DNA of 64,000 bases from Prevotella sp. (GCA_016285075.1 JAEEQB010000010.1:31010-95009), one strand, 5' to 3'. Shown: positions 52,398-61,647, counted from the stretch's first letter. The notes: generated from the sequence alone by a model not told the origin. Numbers and translations: made by a program.

Positions 52398-54056
52398 TTA
52401 ATAGCCTGGGTTCTGTGCGATACCGAGGTCTTCGCCCTGCAGGCCGTTGGGGATGGGTTGGCGGTAGTGCTTGCCGCGCACGTTGTTGTACTTGGCCACG
52501 AGGTGGTTGTGCACCTTCTGGAAGTAGGCTTCCTGATCGGCAGTAAAGGTCTGCTTGTCCTTCCAGTCGTCGGCGAAGTGCTTGTAGTTCTTCACCTGCT
52601 GGACGCTGCTGATGAGGTTCTTCCAGCGGTAGCTGTTCAGCACCGAGAACTGCTCATAGGTGAACTCATAGTCCCACTCGCGCTTGATCTGGTCGAAGGT
52701 GGGAGCGCTGACCTCGGCGATGCCGGCACGACGGCGTAGCTGGTTGAAGGGCTCGGCGGCCTCGCTGTTACGACCCAACTGCACGAGGGCCTCGGCTTTG
52801 GTGAGCAGCACTTCGGCATAGCGAATCTCGATGCGGTCGATGCTGTTCTGCTTGATTTCCAGATTCTCTGCATCCTCGTAGCTCTGGTCTACACCCTTGC
52901 CGTTGATGGGCGTGTAGACGGGCGAATAGTAGTGATGGGTGAGGCCGGTCTCGGGGTTCTTCAGCTCGACGAGGTAGGTCTCGGCCAGACGCTTGTCGTT
53001 GGGCTGCTCGCGCTTCCAGTCGTCGTAGAGGTTGTCGTCGGCCACCTCGGTGTGGTTCTGCTTGTAGCCGTTGCCGTTCTCACCGTTCAGGAAGGGATAG
53101 GTCCACGAGCAGTGGGTCTGGTGGTTGCCCTGAGCATCCAGCTTGTCGCCGTCGTGAGCAATGGTGAACAGGTGCTCATTGGTGTTACGCTTGTTGCTCT
53201 CGTAGTCGCGTCCGAAGAGCTTCGAGAAGTCGGGATCGAGGGCCAGACGACCACTGTTGATGACCTTGTCGGCATACTCGACGGCCTTCTGCAGACGGGC
53301 GTCGTTTTTGGTGAACTGTGGGTCGGTCTGCGTGTTGGCTATGGCGGCTACCTGATCGGCTGTCAGCGGATTGTCGCCCCAGACGAGATAGGTACGTGCC
53401 AGCAGTGCCTGGGCAGCCTGCTTGGAAGGTACGCGTGGGTCGCCGCTGTAGTCGAGCAGCAGGCTCTCGGCATCGGTCAGGTCCTTGATGATCTGTGCAA
53501 AGACGTTGTCGATGCTCTGGCGCTCGGTGGTTGAGCCGCCTTCCTCAGTGAATACGGGCACTTCGCCCCACAGCTGCGTCAGCTTCAGATAAGCCAGGGC
53601 ACGCAGGAACTTGGCCTTACCCACGGCAGCGTTGTAACCGTTCTGGGTCACCTTGCCCAACTTCAGCGAATTGGTGACGGTGGTGATGGCCTCGTTGTCC
53701 TGGGCGATACCCAACAGCAGGTGGTTGAAAATCTTGACCTGATACCACGTTGTAGGCTCCTGTTCGAAACGGCTGTTCAGCGGGCCTTCCTTGCTCTCGG
53801 CACCTTCAAACGAGATGAGCTTGTTGGAGTTCAACTCGATGATGAATGAGAACGATGACGAGAGTGGCTGCCAATGGCTGTAGACGCCGTTGACGAGAGA
53901 GAGGGCCGAGGCGTCATTGTTCACCACGTTCGTCTCGTCTATCTGATTGCCTCCGCTGGTGTTGGCGGTGTCGTCACTATTACTTGAGCAGGCTGTAAAA
54001 CCCGTCGATGTTGCTACTGCCACGAGGGCTGCGAAAAGTAATTGCTTTTTTTTCAT
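52398..54056 (-). CDS. susD: SusD-like surface lipoprotein (second pair)
   Basis: 552 residues; lipoprotein signal ATSTGFTACSSNSDD with an Asp/Ser-rich start typical of surface lipoproteins. SusD features: VGKAKFLRALAYLKLTQLWG, QAAQALLARTYLVWGDNPL, AEVLLTKAEALVQLGR and the C-terminal RRRAGIAEVSAPTFDQIKRE. Unlike most susD genes it has its own promoter (54128-54186) in addition to any read-through from SusC, and that promoter has the same operator as susC and the sulfur divergon. The ligand is unknown; the shared operator suggests a sulfur-linked nutrient. Confidence 0.93.
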   Translation of the reverse strand: MKKKQLLFAALVAVATSTGFTACSSNSDDTANTSGGNQIDETNVVNNDASALSLVNGVYSHWQPLSSSFSFIIELNSNKLISFEGAESKEGPLNSRFEQEPTTWYQVKIFNHLLLGIAQDNEAITTVTNSLKLGKVTQNGYNAAVGKAKFLRALAYLKLTQLWGEVPVFTEEGGSTTERQSIDNVFAQIIKDLTDAESLLLDYSGDPRVPSKQAAQALLARTYLVWGDNPLTADQVAAIANTQTDPQFTKNDARLQKAVEYADKVINSGRLALDPDFSKLFGRDYESNKRNTNEHLFTIAHDGDKLDAQGNHQTHCSWTYPFLNGENGNGYKQNHTEVADDNLYDDWKREQPNDKRLAETYLVELKNPETGLTHHYYSPVYTPINGKGVDQSYEDAENLEIKQNSIDRIEIRYAEVLLTKAEALVQLGRNSEAAEPFNQLRRRAGIAEVSAPTFDQIKREWDYEFTYEQFSVLNSYRWKNLISSVQQVKNYKHFADDWKDKQTFTADQEAYFQKVHNHLVAKYNNVRGKHYRQPIPNGLQGEDLGIAQNPGY

Positions 54057-54127
54057 ACTGAAATCTCCTTTTACCTTTAATTAATTAATACTATGTTTCG
54101 TTTCTGTTTAAATTAAAATTTCATGCT

Positions 54128-54186
54128 GCAAAGGTAGTGGGTTTTTCGCGCTCCCACAATCGCCTTTTCGTGGCATTCTGCATACC
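54128..54186 (-). promoter_or_regulatory. Operator-promoter A (susD)
   Basis: On the minus strand GGTAT (54186-54182) with partner ATGCC five bases on, then GATTGT starting 25 bases after the first G, 19 bases, and TACCTTTGC (54136-54128). Spacing is identical in the elements at 57167, 62765 and 62832. Confidence 0.8.
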
Positions 54187-54206
54187 AAACCATTGGTAAT
54201 CGCCAT

Positions 54207-57134
54207 TTACAACGTGACGCTGACGCCGAAGGTGAAGGTGCGCGAGGCAGGATAGGCGCCAGAGTCGGTGCCGCTGCTGACCTCAGGATCGTAGCCCTTG
54301 TAGGGGGTGATGGTCAGGAGGTTGGTGGCGGTGGCATAGAGGCGCACAGCTTCAATTCTTACATTTTTTAATTCTTTAATTTTTAAACTATATCCGATGG
54401 TCAGGTTGCGCAGCTTCAGATAGCTGGCGCTCTGCACGTAGCGGCTGTCGATGTAGTCGAAGGGACGGACCGTGTTGGCCAGGGGCAGGGTGTTGCCGCC
54501 GTTCTGGGGCGTCCATGATTCCTTGACGGTTGCCAGCACGTTGTAAGAATCGGTCGTCTGCTCCAGGCAACGCTGCAGGGCATTGTAGAGCTTGTTGCCA
54601 TAGCTGCCAGCGAACGATGCAGAGAAGTCGAAATGGCGGTAGCGCAGTTGGGTAGAGAAGCCATAGACGACGTCGGGCTGCGTGCTGCCGAGGATGACGC
54701 GGTCGTTGCCGTCAATCTTGTTATCGTTGTTGGTGTCGGCAAACTTCAGGTCGCCAGGCTTGGGCGTCTGACCATTGATGGTGGGCAGTTTCGTGATGTC
54801 CTCGCCCTGCTGCACAATGCCCGCGAACTGCAAGCCGTAGAAGGAACCCAGCGACTCGCCGCGGCGCAGAATCTGTTGCTTGTCACTGCCCTGGATGACG
54901 TCGTTAGTCGCGCCCATATCGGTAATCTCGTTGTGGTTATAGGCTGCATTGGCGCTGAAGGTCCACTGCAGGTTCTTGCGCTGAATAAGATGCGTGTTGA
55001 CGGAAAGTTCGAGGCCCTTGTTCACCACGTTACCCACGTTTTGAAGCTGTGAGGTGACACCGCTGGCAAAGCCCATCGGCACCACCAGCAGCAGGTCGCT
55101 GGTCTTCTTGTAGTAGGCGTCGAACACGATGTTTACGCGGTTCTTCAGCAGTCCGAGGTCGAAACCGAGGTTGTACGAAGCGGTGGTTTCCCACTTCAGG
55201 TTGTCGTTCGACGTGTTCTGCTTGGCGTAGCTGCTGCTGCCACCGTACGAGCCTGTGGCATAGCTGGTAGAGAAGGCATAGTCGGGAATCTCCTGATTGC
55301 CCACCAGACCACCCGAGAGGCGCACCTTCAGATAGGACAGGGGGGAGAGGGGAGAGGTGAGAGACGAGAAGAACGGCTCCTTGTCGACATTCCACGACAG
55401 ACCCAGTGAGGGGAAGTATCCCCATCGGTGGTCCTTGGAGAAGCGGCTGGAGTTGTCGGCACGGAAGGTGGCAGTAGCGTTATAGCGGTCGAGCAGCGTG
55501 TAGTTGACACGGGCAATGATCGAATTGAGGGTAGATTCCGATATGCCCGTCTGCGGTGTGTAAATACCAGAGCCGTCGCCAAGGTTGTACTGCTTCAGCG
55601 TCTCGTTGGTAAAGTGGTTGGTGCGGATGTTGCTATATGTAGAGGTTGAGGTTTGGCGGGTGTAGCCCACGAGCGCATCGATAAAATGCTGCTCGCCGAT
55701 GGTCGTGCTATAGGTGGCGGTGTACTCCTGCTGCCATACGTCGGTCTGACGGTTGCCCGTTCCACCGATGCCCTGCGTAGCCAGGCCCAGCGAGGTATAG
55801 GCTCCCGAGAAGTAGTTCTGCGTCAGTTTCTCGCTATTCAAACCAACGGTGGCCTTGAGCGTGAGGTCGCCGATGCGGTAACTGGCCCACACGTTCGACA
55901 GCAGATAGTTGTTGATGTTCTCGGCTACGCTCTCCTCGAGGTCGTAGACGGGGTTAGCTGATTGGTCACCGATAGCGAAGTAGGCATACTCGAAGGGGTT
56001 GTTGAAATTATAGCTTCCGTCTGCGTTGTAGACGCTGACAACGGGGGGCATCAACAGCGCATAGACAAAGCTGTTGGTGATGCCGGCAGAGTAGGGCGAC
56101 GAGTTGAAGACCTGCTCTTCGGTGGTGGTCAGTCCTTTCTGCTTAGAGCGGCCGTAGGTGGCATTGACGCCAAATTTCAAGCCTTTCTGCAACTCCCATT
56201 CCACGTTCGTATGGAAGTTGTAGCGTTCGAACCCTGAGTTCAGCAGAATGCCGTCCTGGTCGGTATAGTTGGCCGAGAAGGCGTAGCGACTCTTCTCCGT
56301 ACCACCCGTGATGCTCAGCTCGTGGCTCTGTTGCAGGGCGGTGCGCAACACGGCATCCTGCCAGTCGGTGCCTTTGCCGAGGACGGCTATCTGGTCGTCG
56401 GTATAGCCGCCCTTGTTGGCCCAATAGTCCTTTTGAAACCGTGCCCATTCGGAGGCATTCAGCAAATCAAGCTTCTTGCTGATATTGCTAAAGCCAATAT
56501 TATAGGTATAGTTAATGTGTGCCTGACGGTCGCCGCGCTGTCCCTTCTTCGTGGTGATGAGGATGACACCATTGGCGCCACGCGAGCCGTAGATGGCCGT
56601 TGCCGAGACGTCCTTCAGCACCTCGACACTCTCTATGTCGTTGGGATTGATGGTAGCCAGCGGATTAAGGCTGCCCTCGATGCCGCCCAAACCCGTAGAA
56701 CCAACACTGGCATCCTTGAAATAGATAAAGCCATCGATGACGTAGAGCGGCTCGTTCGAGGCATTCACGGAGTTGCCGCCACGGATGCGTATATGACTGT
56801 CGGCACCAGGCTGACCGCTGCTGGCCGTCACGTTAAGACCTGCAACCTGTCCGCTCAGGGCACCATCAAGCGTTGGTGCCTGTGAAGTCGTAAAGATGTC
56901 GGCTTTCACCTTCGTCACGCTACCCGTCAACTGTGTCCGTTTCTGTGTGCCGTAGCCCACGACGACAATCTCGCTAAGGTGGTGCTCTTCGCGCTCCATA
57001 CTCAGCAACGAGTCGAGTGCCGTGGGAACATCGGGCGTGCCCTCGTCGTGTGAGGGCACAGCCGCTAATGTTACTATACTAAATACAATGGCTAAAGCAA
57101 ATAATGCTAATCGTAATGTCTGAAAACTCTTCAT
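54207..57134 (-). CDS. susC: SusC-like TonB-dependent transporter lacking the N-terminal carboxypeptidase-like domain
   Basis: 975 residues. Signal peptide RLALFALAIVFSIVTLAAV, then a short spacer instead of the usual 80-residue regulatory-like domain, directly followed by the TonB-box region SEIVVVGYGTQKRTQLTG. Plug: IRIRGGNSVNASNEPLYVID and SATAIYGSRGANGVILITTK. The barrel ends FTFGVSVTL. Two odd in-frame stretches stand out: SSLTSPLSPLSYLK, encoded by GGGGAGAGGGGAGAGG-type DNA near 55338-55370, and KIKELKNVRIE, encoded by AT-rich DNA near 54355-54390. It pairs with the SusD at 52398 and has the same operator-promoter. Confidence 0.94.
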   Translation of the reverse strand: MKSFQTLRLALFALAIVFSIVTLAAVPSHDEGTPDVPTALDSLLSMEREEHHLSEIVVVGYGTQKRTQLTGSVTKVKADIFTTSQAPTLDGALSGQVAGLNVTASSGQPGADSHIRIRGGNSVNASNEPLYVIDGFIYFKDASVGSTGLGGIEGSLNPLATINPNDIESVEVLKDVSATAIYGSRGANGVILITTKKGQRGDRQAHINYTYNIGFSNISKKLDLLNASEWARFQKDYWANKGGYTDDQIAVLGKGTDWQDAVLRTALQQSHELSITGGTEKSRYAFSANYTDQDGILLNSGFERYNFHTNVEWELQKGLKFGVNATYGRSKQKGLTTTEEQVFNSSPYSAGITNSFVYALLMPPVVSVYNADGSYNFNNPFEYAYFAIGDQSANPVYDLEESVAENINNYLLSNVWASYRIGDLTLKATVGLNSEKLTQNYFSGAYTSLGLATQGIGGTGNRQTDVWQQEYTATYSTTIGEQHFIDALVGYTRQTSTSTYSNIRTNHFTNETLKQYNLGDGSGIYTPQTGISESTLNSIIARVNYTLLDRYNATATFRADNSSRFSKDHRWGYFPSLGLSWNVDKEPFFSSLTSPLSPLSYLKVRLSGGLVGNQEIPDYAFSTSYATGSYGGSSSYAKQNTSNDNLKWETTASYNLGFDLGLLKNRVNIVFDAYYKKTSDLLLVVPMGFASGVTSQLQNVGNVVNKGLELSVNTHLIQRKNLQWTFSANAAYNHNEITDMGATNDVIQGSDKQQILRRGESLGSFYGLQFAGIVQQGEDITKLPTINGQTPKPGDLKFADTNNDNKIDGNDRVILGSTQPDVVYGFSTQLRYRHFDFSASFAGSYGNKLYNALQRCLEQTTDSYNVLATVKESWTPQNGGNTLPLANTVRPFDYIDSRYVQSASYLKLRNLTIGYSLKIKELKNVRIEAVRLYATATNLLTITPYKGYDPEVSSGTDSGAYPASRTFTFGVSVTL

Positions 57135-57166
57135 ACCTTCTTATCCTTATTTTTTTGTTTCTGGGT

Positions 57167-57225
57167 GCAAAGGTACGGCGGTTTTTACACCCCCACAATC
57201 CCCTTGATATGTCATTCCGTATACC
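57167..57225 (-). promoter_or_regulatory. Operator-promoter B (susC)
   Basis: Minus strand GGTAT (57225-57221) with ATGAC five bases on, GATTGT at the same distance as in A, and TACCTTTGC (57175-57167). It lies between susC and the truncated tcdA fragment. Confidence 0.8.
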
Positions 57226-57253
57226 GCATGCATGGTATTTCACTATTTTATGC

Positions 57254-57532
57254 CGTTTTTCGCTCAGGTTCAAGAAAGAAAAGCAGTTCCCAAAGCACAA
57301 GTTCCAGTGTGTATATAGCGACGAACTGCTGAAGAATATGGGACATAACGCTACCTGTGGCACAGAGCAGTGCATGTGTCCGAAAGCAAAAAATGGTCCA
57401 GGCGACCCCAGTCTCCTGAACCATGAATGGTGTTCATCGAAAGCCCAAATCAACGGTACCCTTGCCCACATCACCGCCATCTTTGGCTTTATGTTGGCAG
57501 GTCTCGTTGTTCAGGATGCGACGGCAAAATAG
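57254..57532 (+). pseudogene. tcdA: C-terminal remnant of a TcdA-like (ThiF family) dehydratase
   Basis: The last 92 residues of the frame read KHKFQCVYSDELLKNMGHNA, a Cys-rich insert (CGTEQCMCPKAKNGPGDP, HEWCSSK) and the ending QINGTLAHITAIFGFMLAGL. The FQCVYSDEL strand and the late GTLAHITAIFG segment match the C-terminus of tRNA threonylcarbamoyladenosine dehydratase proteins. The ATP-binding and catalytic N-terminal parts are missing: upstream lies the susC operator-promoter. TcdA identification rests on the two short segments and could be another ThiF-type protein. Confidence 0.55.
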
Positions 57533-57535
57533 TCC

Positions 57536-57871
57536 TTATTTTTTGTTTGAAACAGGAATGGTACCCGTCTGAGCATCCACCTTTTGGGGATAGCTCTTCA
57601 CCTCCTTGGCCTCATACTTAATTTTCTTGAAGCCTTTGATGATGTTGTCGATAGTAGTCTTGTCGGCGTCATATTCAATGGTAACGGTCTTGTCCTTGAG
57701 ATTAGTTTTGATACTCTTAATGCCTTTCTCAAAACGGATGTTCTCTTTGATTTTCTTCTCGCAGTTGTTGCAATGCATCTCAGGGTTGGTGGTCAGCATC
57801 ACCGTCTTGATGTCTTTGGCCATGCAAACACTTGTGAATGCTAAGGCCAATAAAAGTGCTTTTGTTCTCAT
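57536..57871 (-). CDS. Secreted heavy-metal-associated (HMA) domain protein
   Basis: 111 residues from ATG 57871; the longer frame runs into the receptor gene. Signal peptide MRTKALLLALAFTSVCMA, then one HMA fold with the metal motif EMHCNNCEKKI (C-x2-C) and KTNLKDKTVTIEYD. It should bind Cu(I) or a similar soft metal in the periplasm. ATG overlaps the receptor stop (ATGA), so the receptor and this chaperone are coupled, as in other Bacteroidales TonB-receptor/HMA pairs. Confidence 0.88.
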   Translation of the reverse strand: MRTKALLLALAFTSVCMAKDIKTVMLTTNPEMHCNNCEKKIKENIRFEKGIKSIKTNLKDKTVTIEYDADKTTIDNIIKGFKKIKYEAKEVKSYPQKVDAQTGTIPVSNKK

Positions 57872-59853
57872 ATCTTTATCCAGTTTAATCTGATTCCAAA
57901 ATAATAGATAGCTCCATGCATGGGTCCCCACACCATCGTTGCATCGAAATTCGGGCCCCAAGGGTTGCTAGCGTCAATAATAGGGTTTTTCTGTTGACGA
58001 GCCGTGATGTTCTCACCGCCAGCATAGATGCTCCAGTTGCGGAAGAATCGTGTCACTTGCGCATTCAGTTGTTCATAACCATTATAATGATTGTCCCACG
58101 ATGGCTGGCCATTGGCCGTTGTATAGGCATCTGGCAGTCGACCGCCTCCGTTCAGTTGCAGGGTAACATCAAACTGCCACTTTCCTAATCCAGGCTTATA
58201 CTGAGCCGTGATGAGTCCCTTGTATTTGTTGGTAAGTGGTTTTTCACGCAGCACACCGCCGTAGGTTGCTTTCACGTTGGTACGACGATAGGTGGCTGTG
58301 AGCGAGAAGTCCTCGAATAGCGGATAGGTGACTTCCACCTGCCACGTGTTTGAATAGCTGTCGCCTTTGAGGTTGGTGAAATGGATGGCATGCGGATCAC
58401 TATCCATATCAATGAGCAACTGATGCAGGAAGGAGGTGTAATAATACTCAGCATTTAATTCCAGTCTCTTATCGCCAATGGGGATGTTCAAAGCGACACT
58501 CAGACCATAATTCCAAGCCTCCTCTTGGTCAAGGTCGCTATCGATAATCATCTGTCTGCTGCTGGCTAGCATGTAGTTATACTCTGCCATCACATGGTTC
58601 GTACGATATCCCTTTCCGATAGAGCCACGCAGGGTGAGCACATCACCAAAGGGTGAGTATTTCAGATGTATGCGAGGCGTGATGAACGATCCATAGATAT
58701 TACTGTTGTCCCATCGCAAGCCACCCATCAGCGTGAACTTCTCACCTATTTTATATGTATATTGGGCATAGACACCTGGCGTGGTCTCGTCGAAATCAAA
58801 CTGGTCGTGGTTGAGGCTCACGCCTGTAGACAGACTATGATGCTCATTGAAGTCGGTCTCAAACATCAGCGAGGCATAACCGTTGCGCTGGTCGGTGTTA
58901 TATTGCTGGTGACCATAGAGCGCATTCTCATGGTGTAGCGAACCAGAGAGGATTAGCGCGATGTTCGAACCATGCTCTGGGTCGAAAATAAAGGCATTCT
59001 TGGCGAAGGCCTCATAGCGCTCGTTGGTAATGTCGATAGTATAGGGGTGAGTGGTAAGAGAGGAGTGGTGAGAACTAATCTGTCCGCTCTCGCGATGCTC
59101 TTTCAATCCCTTGATGGCCGCTTGGAAGATATAGTTGTCGCCCATATATGCCCAGCGGTTCATCAACGAACCCTGTCTCACCTTCGGCATATCAGCAAAA
59201 CCATCATCGTTCTCATCATGTGCCTTGTCAAGTATCTCATAGTGGCCTAAGAATGCCATACTCCAGCGGTTGGAGAGTTCAAGATTCGCTCCCAGATTAG
59301 CCTCCACCTTGTTTTTGGTATTATAAAAGAGGTTGGCGTCGACAAAAGGAGTAAGCTGTGGTTTCTTAAACTCCACATTGATTTGTCCTGTTATCGATTC
59401 GTAGCCGTTCTTCACTGATGAGGCTCCCTTTGACACCTGTATGCTCTGCATCCACGGACCAGGGATATATCCCAATGAATAAGGAGCTGCTGCGCCACGA
59501 TAGTTAGGGATGTTTTCTGTGAGCATCTGCACATAGGTGCCGCTCAATCCCAGAAGCTTAATCTGTTGTGCTCCCGTTGCGGCATCGGCATAGTTCACAT
59601 CTACTGAGGGATTGGTAGTAAAACTCTCTCCGAGGTTACAGCACGCTGCTCGTAATAGCTCTCCGCTACCGATATAGTCAGTATTACCAAGTCCACTCAT
59701 CTTGATGTGCCTATGTCCGTGAACCGATACACTGACCTCCTGCAACTGCTCTGAGCGCCAGACACTATCCGTGCTTTCGGTGACTTGTCCGTAAGTCCCC
59801 GAAGCAATCAGTAGTGTGGCTATAACCCAGCTGAAGAATCTCTTACCCACCAA
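57868..59853 (-). CDS. TonB-dependent receptor, probably for a metal ion or metal complex
   Basis: 661 residues, signal peptide FSWVIATLLIASGTYGQ. It is a classical small receptor without SusC domains: TonB-box-like QLQEVSVSVHGHRH, plug with NPSVDVNYADAATGAQQIKL and ESITGQINVEFKKPQ, and a barrel ending IYYFGIRLNWIKI. An in-frame stretch SGQISSHHSSLTTHPYT (near 59040-59080) looks like an inserted repeat. The gene partner (HMA protein) points to copper or another metal as cargo; this is inference. Confidence 0.88.
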   Translation of the reverse strand: MVGKRFFSWVIATLLIASGTYGQVTESTDSVWRSEQLQEVSVSVHGHRHIKMSGLGNTDYIGSGELLRAACCNLGESFTTNPSVDVNYADAATGAQQIKLLGLSGTYVQMLTENIPNYRGAAAPYSLGYIPGPWMQSIQVSKGASSVKNGYESITGQINVEFKKPQLTPFVDANLFYNTKNKVEANLGANLELSNRWSMAFLGHYEILDKAHDENDDGFADMPKVRQGSLMNRWAYMGDNYIFQAAIKGLKEHRESGQISSHHSSLTTHPYTIDITNERYEAFAKNAFIFDPEHGSNIALILSGSLHHENALYGHQQYNTDQRNGYASLMFETDFNEHHSLSTGVSLNHDQFDFDETTPGVYAQYTYKIGEKFTLMGGLRWDNSNIYGSFITPRIHLKYSPFGDVLTLRGSIGKGYRTNHVMAEYNYMLASSRQMIIDSDLDQEEAWNYGLSVALNIPIGDKRLELNAEYYYTSFLHQLLIDMDSDPHAIHFTNLKGDSYSNTWQVEVTYPLFEDFSLTATYRRTNVKATYGGVLREKPLTNKYKGLITAQYKPGLGKWQFDVTLQLNGGGRLPDAYTTANGQPSWDNHYNGYEQLNAQVTRFFRNWSIYAGGENITARQQKNPIIDASNPWGPNFDATMVWGPMHGAIYYFGIRLNWIKI

Positions 59854-59860
59854 TAAAAAC

Positions 59861-60238
59861 CTAAATGACTTCTGCCACCACTTCTATCTCTACCAATGCA
59901 CCCTTGGGCAATGTCTTGACGGCAACAGCAGAGCGTGCAGGATAAGGCTCCGAGAAAAATTCGGCATAGACGGCATTCATGTCGGCAAAGTCATTCATGT
60001 CAGCCAAGAATACGGTGGTTTTTACCACGTTACTCATGCTAAGGCCCACTTCCGCAAGAATGGCCTTGATATTGGTCAGCGACTGGCGGGTCTGCTCCTT
60101 GATGCCTCCTTCTACAAAACTGCCTATGGCGGGGTCAATGGGAATCTGACCAGAGGTATATACGAGATTGCCCACTTTGATGGCCTGACTATACGGCCCG
60201 ATGGCAGCGGGTGCCTTTGTTGTACTGATTACTTTCAT
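59861..60238 (-). CDS. ridA: RidA family enamine/imine deaminase (copy 2)
   Basis: 125 residues, with [32 protein letters not shown] and [19 protein letters not shown]. Very similar to the copy at 16194 (long identical runs), so these are recent paralogues. It is 7 bases upstream of the TonB receptor and is the first gene of that operon. It lies next to cysE: 2-aminoacrylate, the RidA substrate, arises from serine/cysteine PLP enzymes. Confidence 0.95.
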   Translation of the reverse strand: MKVISTTKAPAAIGPYSQAIKVGNLVYTSGQIPIDPAIGSFVEGGIKEQTRQSLTNIKAILAEVGLSMSNVVKTTVFLADMNDFADMNAVYAEFFSEPYPARSAVAVKTLPKGALVEIEVVAEVI

Positions 60239-60262
60239 AAACCAAATCTGCTTTTATCGGCT

Positions 60263-60271
60263 GCAAAATTA
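60263..60271 (-). promoter_or_regulatory. -7 element of the ridA-receptor-HMA operon
   Basis: TAATTTTGC on the minus strand, 24 bases before the ridA ATG. The GGTAT operator is absent here. Confidence 0.5.
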
Positions 60272-60315
60272 CTACTTTTCTGGCGAAATCCGCACGATGA
60301 CATGAATAAAAATTA

Positions 60316-61233
60316 TTAAATACCCAGACCTCCATCAAAATGTCTTTCTACGGCCTTCGACTGCTGGACGCGGGATTTGGGAGCCACATCGTGAGTCACC
60401 CAGATATTGCCGCCAATCACAGAGTCGTGGCCGATGGTGATACGGCCCAGGATGCTGGCATTGCTGTAGATGGTGACGTTGTCCTCGATGATGGGATGAC
60501 GGGGGATGTTGAGCATGTTGCCATCAGCGTCTTTCTTAAAGCTCTTGGAACCCAGCGTCACACCTTGATAGAGCGTCACGTGACTGCCGATGATACAGGT
60601 CTCGCCAATAACAACACCTGTACCATGATCAATGGCAAAGTATTCACCTATCTGCGCTCCGGGATGGATGTCTATACCTGTCTCTGAGTGAGCTAGCTCT
60701 GTGATGATACGTGGAATGACGGGCACGAGCAGGTCGTGTAGCTTGTGGGCGATACGATAGTGGATCATGGCTTTCGTCACAGGGTAGCTGAAGATAATCT
60801 CGCCATAGTTGATGGCAGCAGGGTCGTTGTCGAACATGGCCTGTACGTCGGTATAGAGCAATCGCTTGATTTCAGGCAGCGCATCAATCAGTTGCAATGC
60901 CAAGTCCCTGGCCTTATCCTGTACCTGCTGCCTCGTTGTGATGACCTCGCTTTTCTCGCCAAACTGAAGACCGTATGATATTTGTCTTGCGAGTGTCTGA
61001 AGCAGTTCCTCCATGTGAACACCAATGTTGTAAGAGCGGATGGTCTCATGGCACTGCCGCTTGTTGAAGTAATCAGGAAAGATGATGCTCTTTACCAGGT
61101 TGATGATTTTCTTCACCTGTTCCACAGAGGGGAGTGAGGCTTCCGTCTGTGGCATCATACGTGTTTCCTGTTCCGTCTGGCGCGACAGCTGACGGACATT
61201 ACGTTCGAGTATCTCTATAGTTCTTGTGTCCAT
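60316..61233 (-). CDS. cysE: Serine O-acetyltransferase (EpsC/CysE type)
   Basis: 305 residues. An N-terminal helical part of about 170 residues is followed by the left-handed beta helix with hexapeptide repeats: GIDIHPGAQIGEYFAIDHGT, GVVIGETCIIGSHVTLYQGV, NVTIYSNASILGRI and SVIGGNIWVTHDV. The catalytic His and Asp are in the IDHGTG stretch. It makes O-acetylserine from serine and acetyl-CoA for cysteine synthesis. The N-terminal extension is longer than in E. coli CysE but normal for EpsC-type enzymes. Last gene of the sulfur operon (12 bases after the JAMM gene). Family 2 encapsulin loci often carry this enzyme. Confidence 0.93.
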   Translation of the reverse strand: MDTRTIEILERNVRQLSRQTEQETRMMPQTEASLPSVEQVKKIINLVKSIIFPDYFNKRQCHETIRSYNIGVHMEELLQTLARQISYGLQFGEKSEVITTRQQVQDKARDLALQLIDALPEIKRLLYTDVQAMFDNDPAAINYGEIIFSYPVTKAMIHYRIAHKLHDLLVPVIPRIITELAHSETGIDIHPGAQIGEYFAIDHGTGVVIGETCIIGSHVTLYQGVTLGSKSFKKDADGNMLNIPRHPIIEDNVTIYSNASILGRITIGHDSVIGGNIWVTHDVAPKSRVQQSKAVERHFDGGLGI

Positions 61234-61245
61234 AACATGTCTTGA

Positions 61246-61647
61246 TTAAAGATGTATCTCTTTATCCACCACTTCACCATTCAGGATTTTGAAGGAGTTG
61301 AGATGAACCCCCTCGTGGAGAGAGAGGATGGCGTAACGGATGGTGGGGTCGTTGGCTAGACGGAGGTCTTCTTGCGAAGGTCGCGAGGGCGAGGCTGGAT
61401 GACTGTGCCAGTTAGCGAGGATCTTCAAGCCATTCTGACGAGCGTACTTCAATGCAGCGAATTGATCCTTCGGTGCGAAGGAAAAGTGCTCTGGCGAGTG
61501 ATCAATATTCTCCATCCAATAGTTCTCCGTCACCACATCGCCTTCCTCCGAGGTTATGCCCAGCAGGTAACCGCACGTCTCATTCGGTGCGTCCTGCCGG
61601 GCCTGGCTGATCAATTCATCTATAACATTCTGTGGTATCTTCATCAC
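61246..61647 (-). CDS. JAMM/MPN+ metalloprotease (sulfur-carrier processing type)
   Basis: 133 residues, the size of bacterial JAMM proteases (Mec/QbsD/HcyD). Motif complete: Glu region PNETCGYLLG and the zinc signature NWHSHPASPSRPSQED (His-x-His-x7-Ser-x2-Asp). Family knowledge: such enzymes release amino acids from a sulfur carrier or trim its C-terminus to expose Gly-Gly. The neighbouring carrier has residues after its Gly-Gly, so trimming is the expected task. Stop-to-start junction with the ThiF gene is immediate. The ATG has an adjacent second ATG (61644). Confidence 0.9.
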   Translation of the reverse strand: MMKIPQNVIDELISQARQDAPNETCGYLLGITSEEGDVVTENYWMENIDHSPEHFSFAPKDQFAALKYARQNGLKILANWHSHPASPSRPSQEDLRLANDPTIRYAILSLHEGVHLNSFKILNGEVVDKEIHL

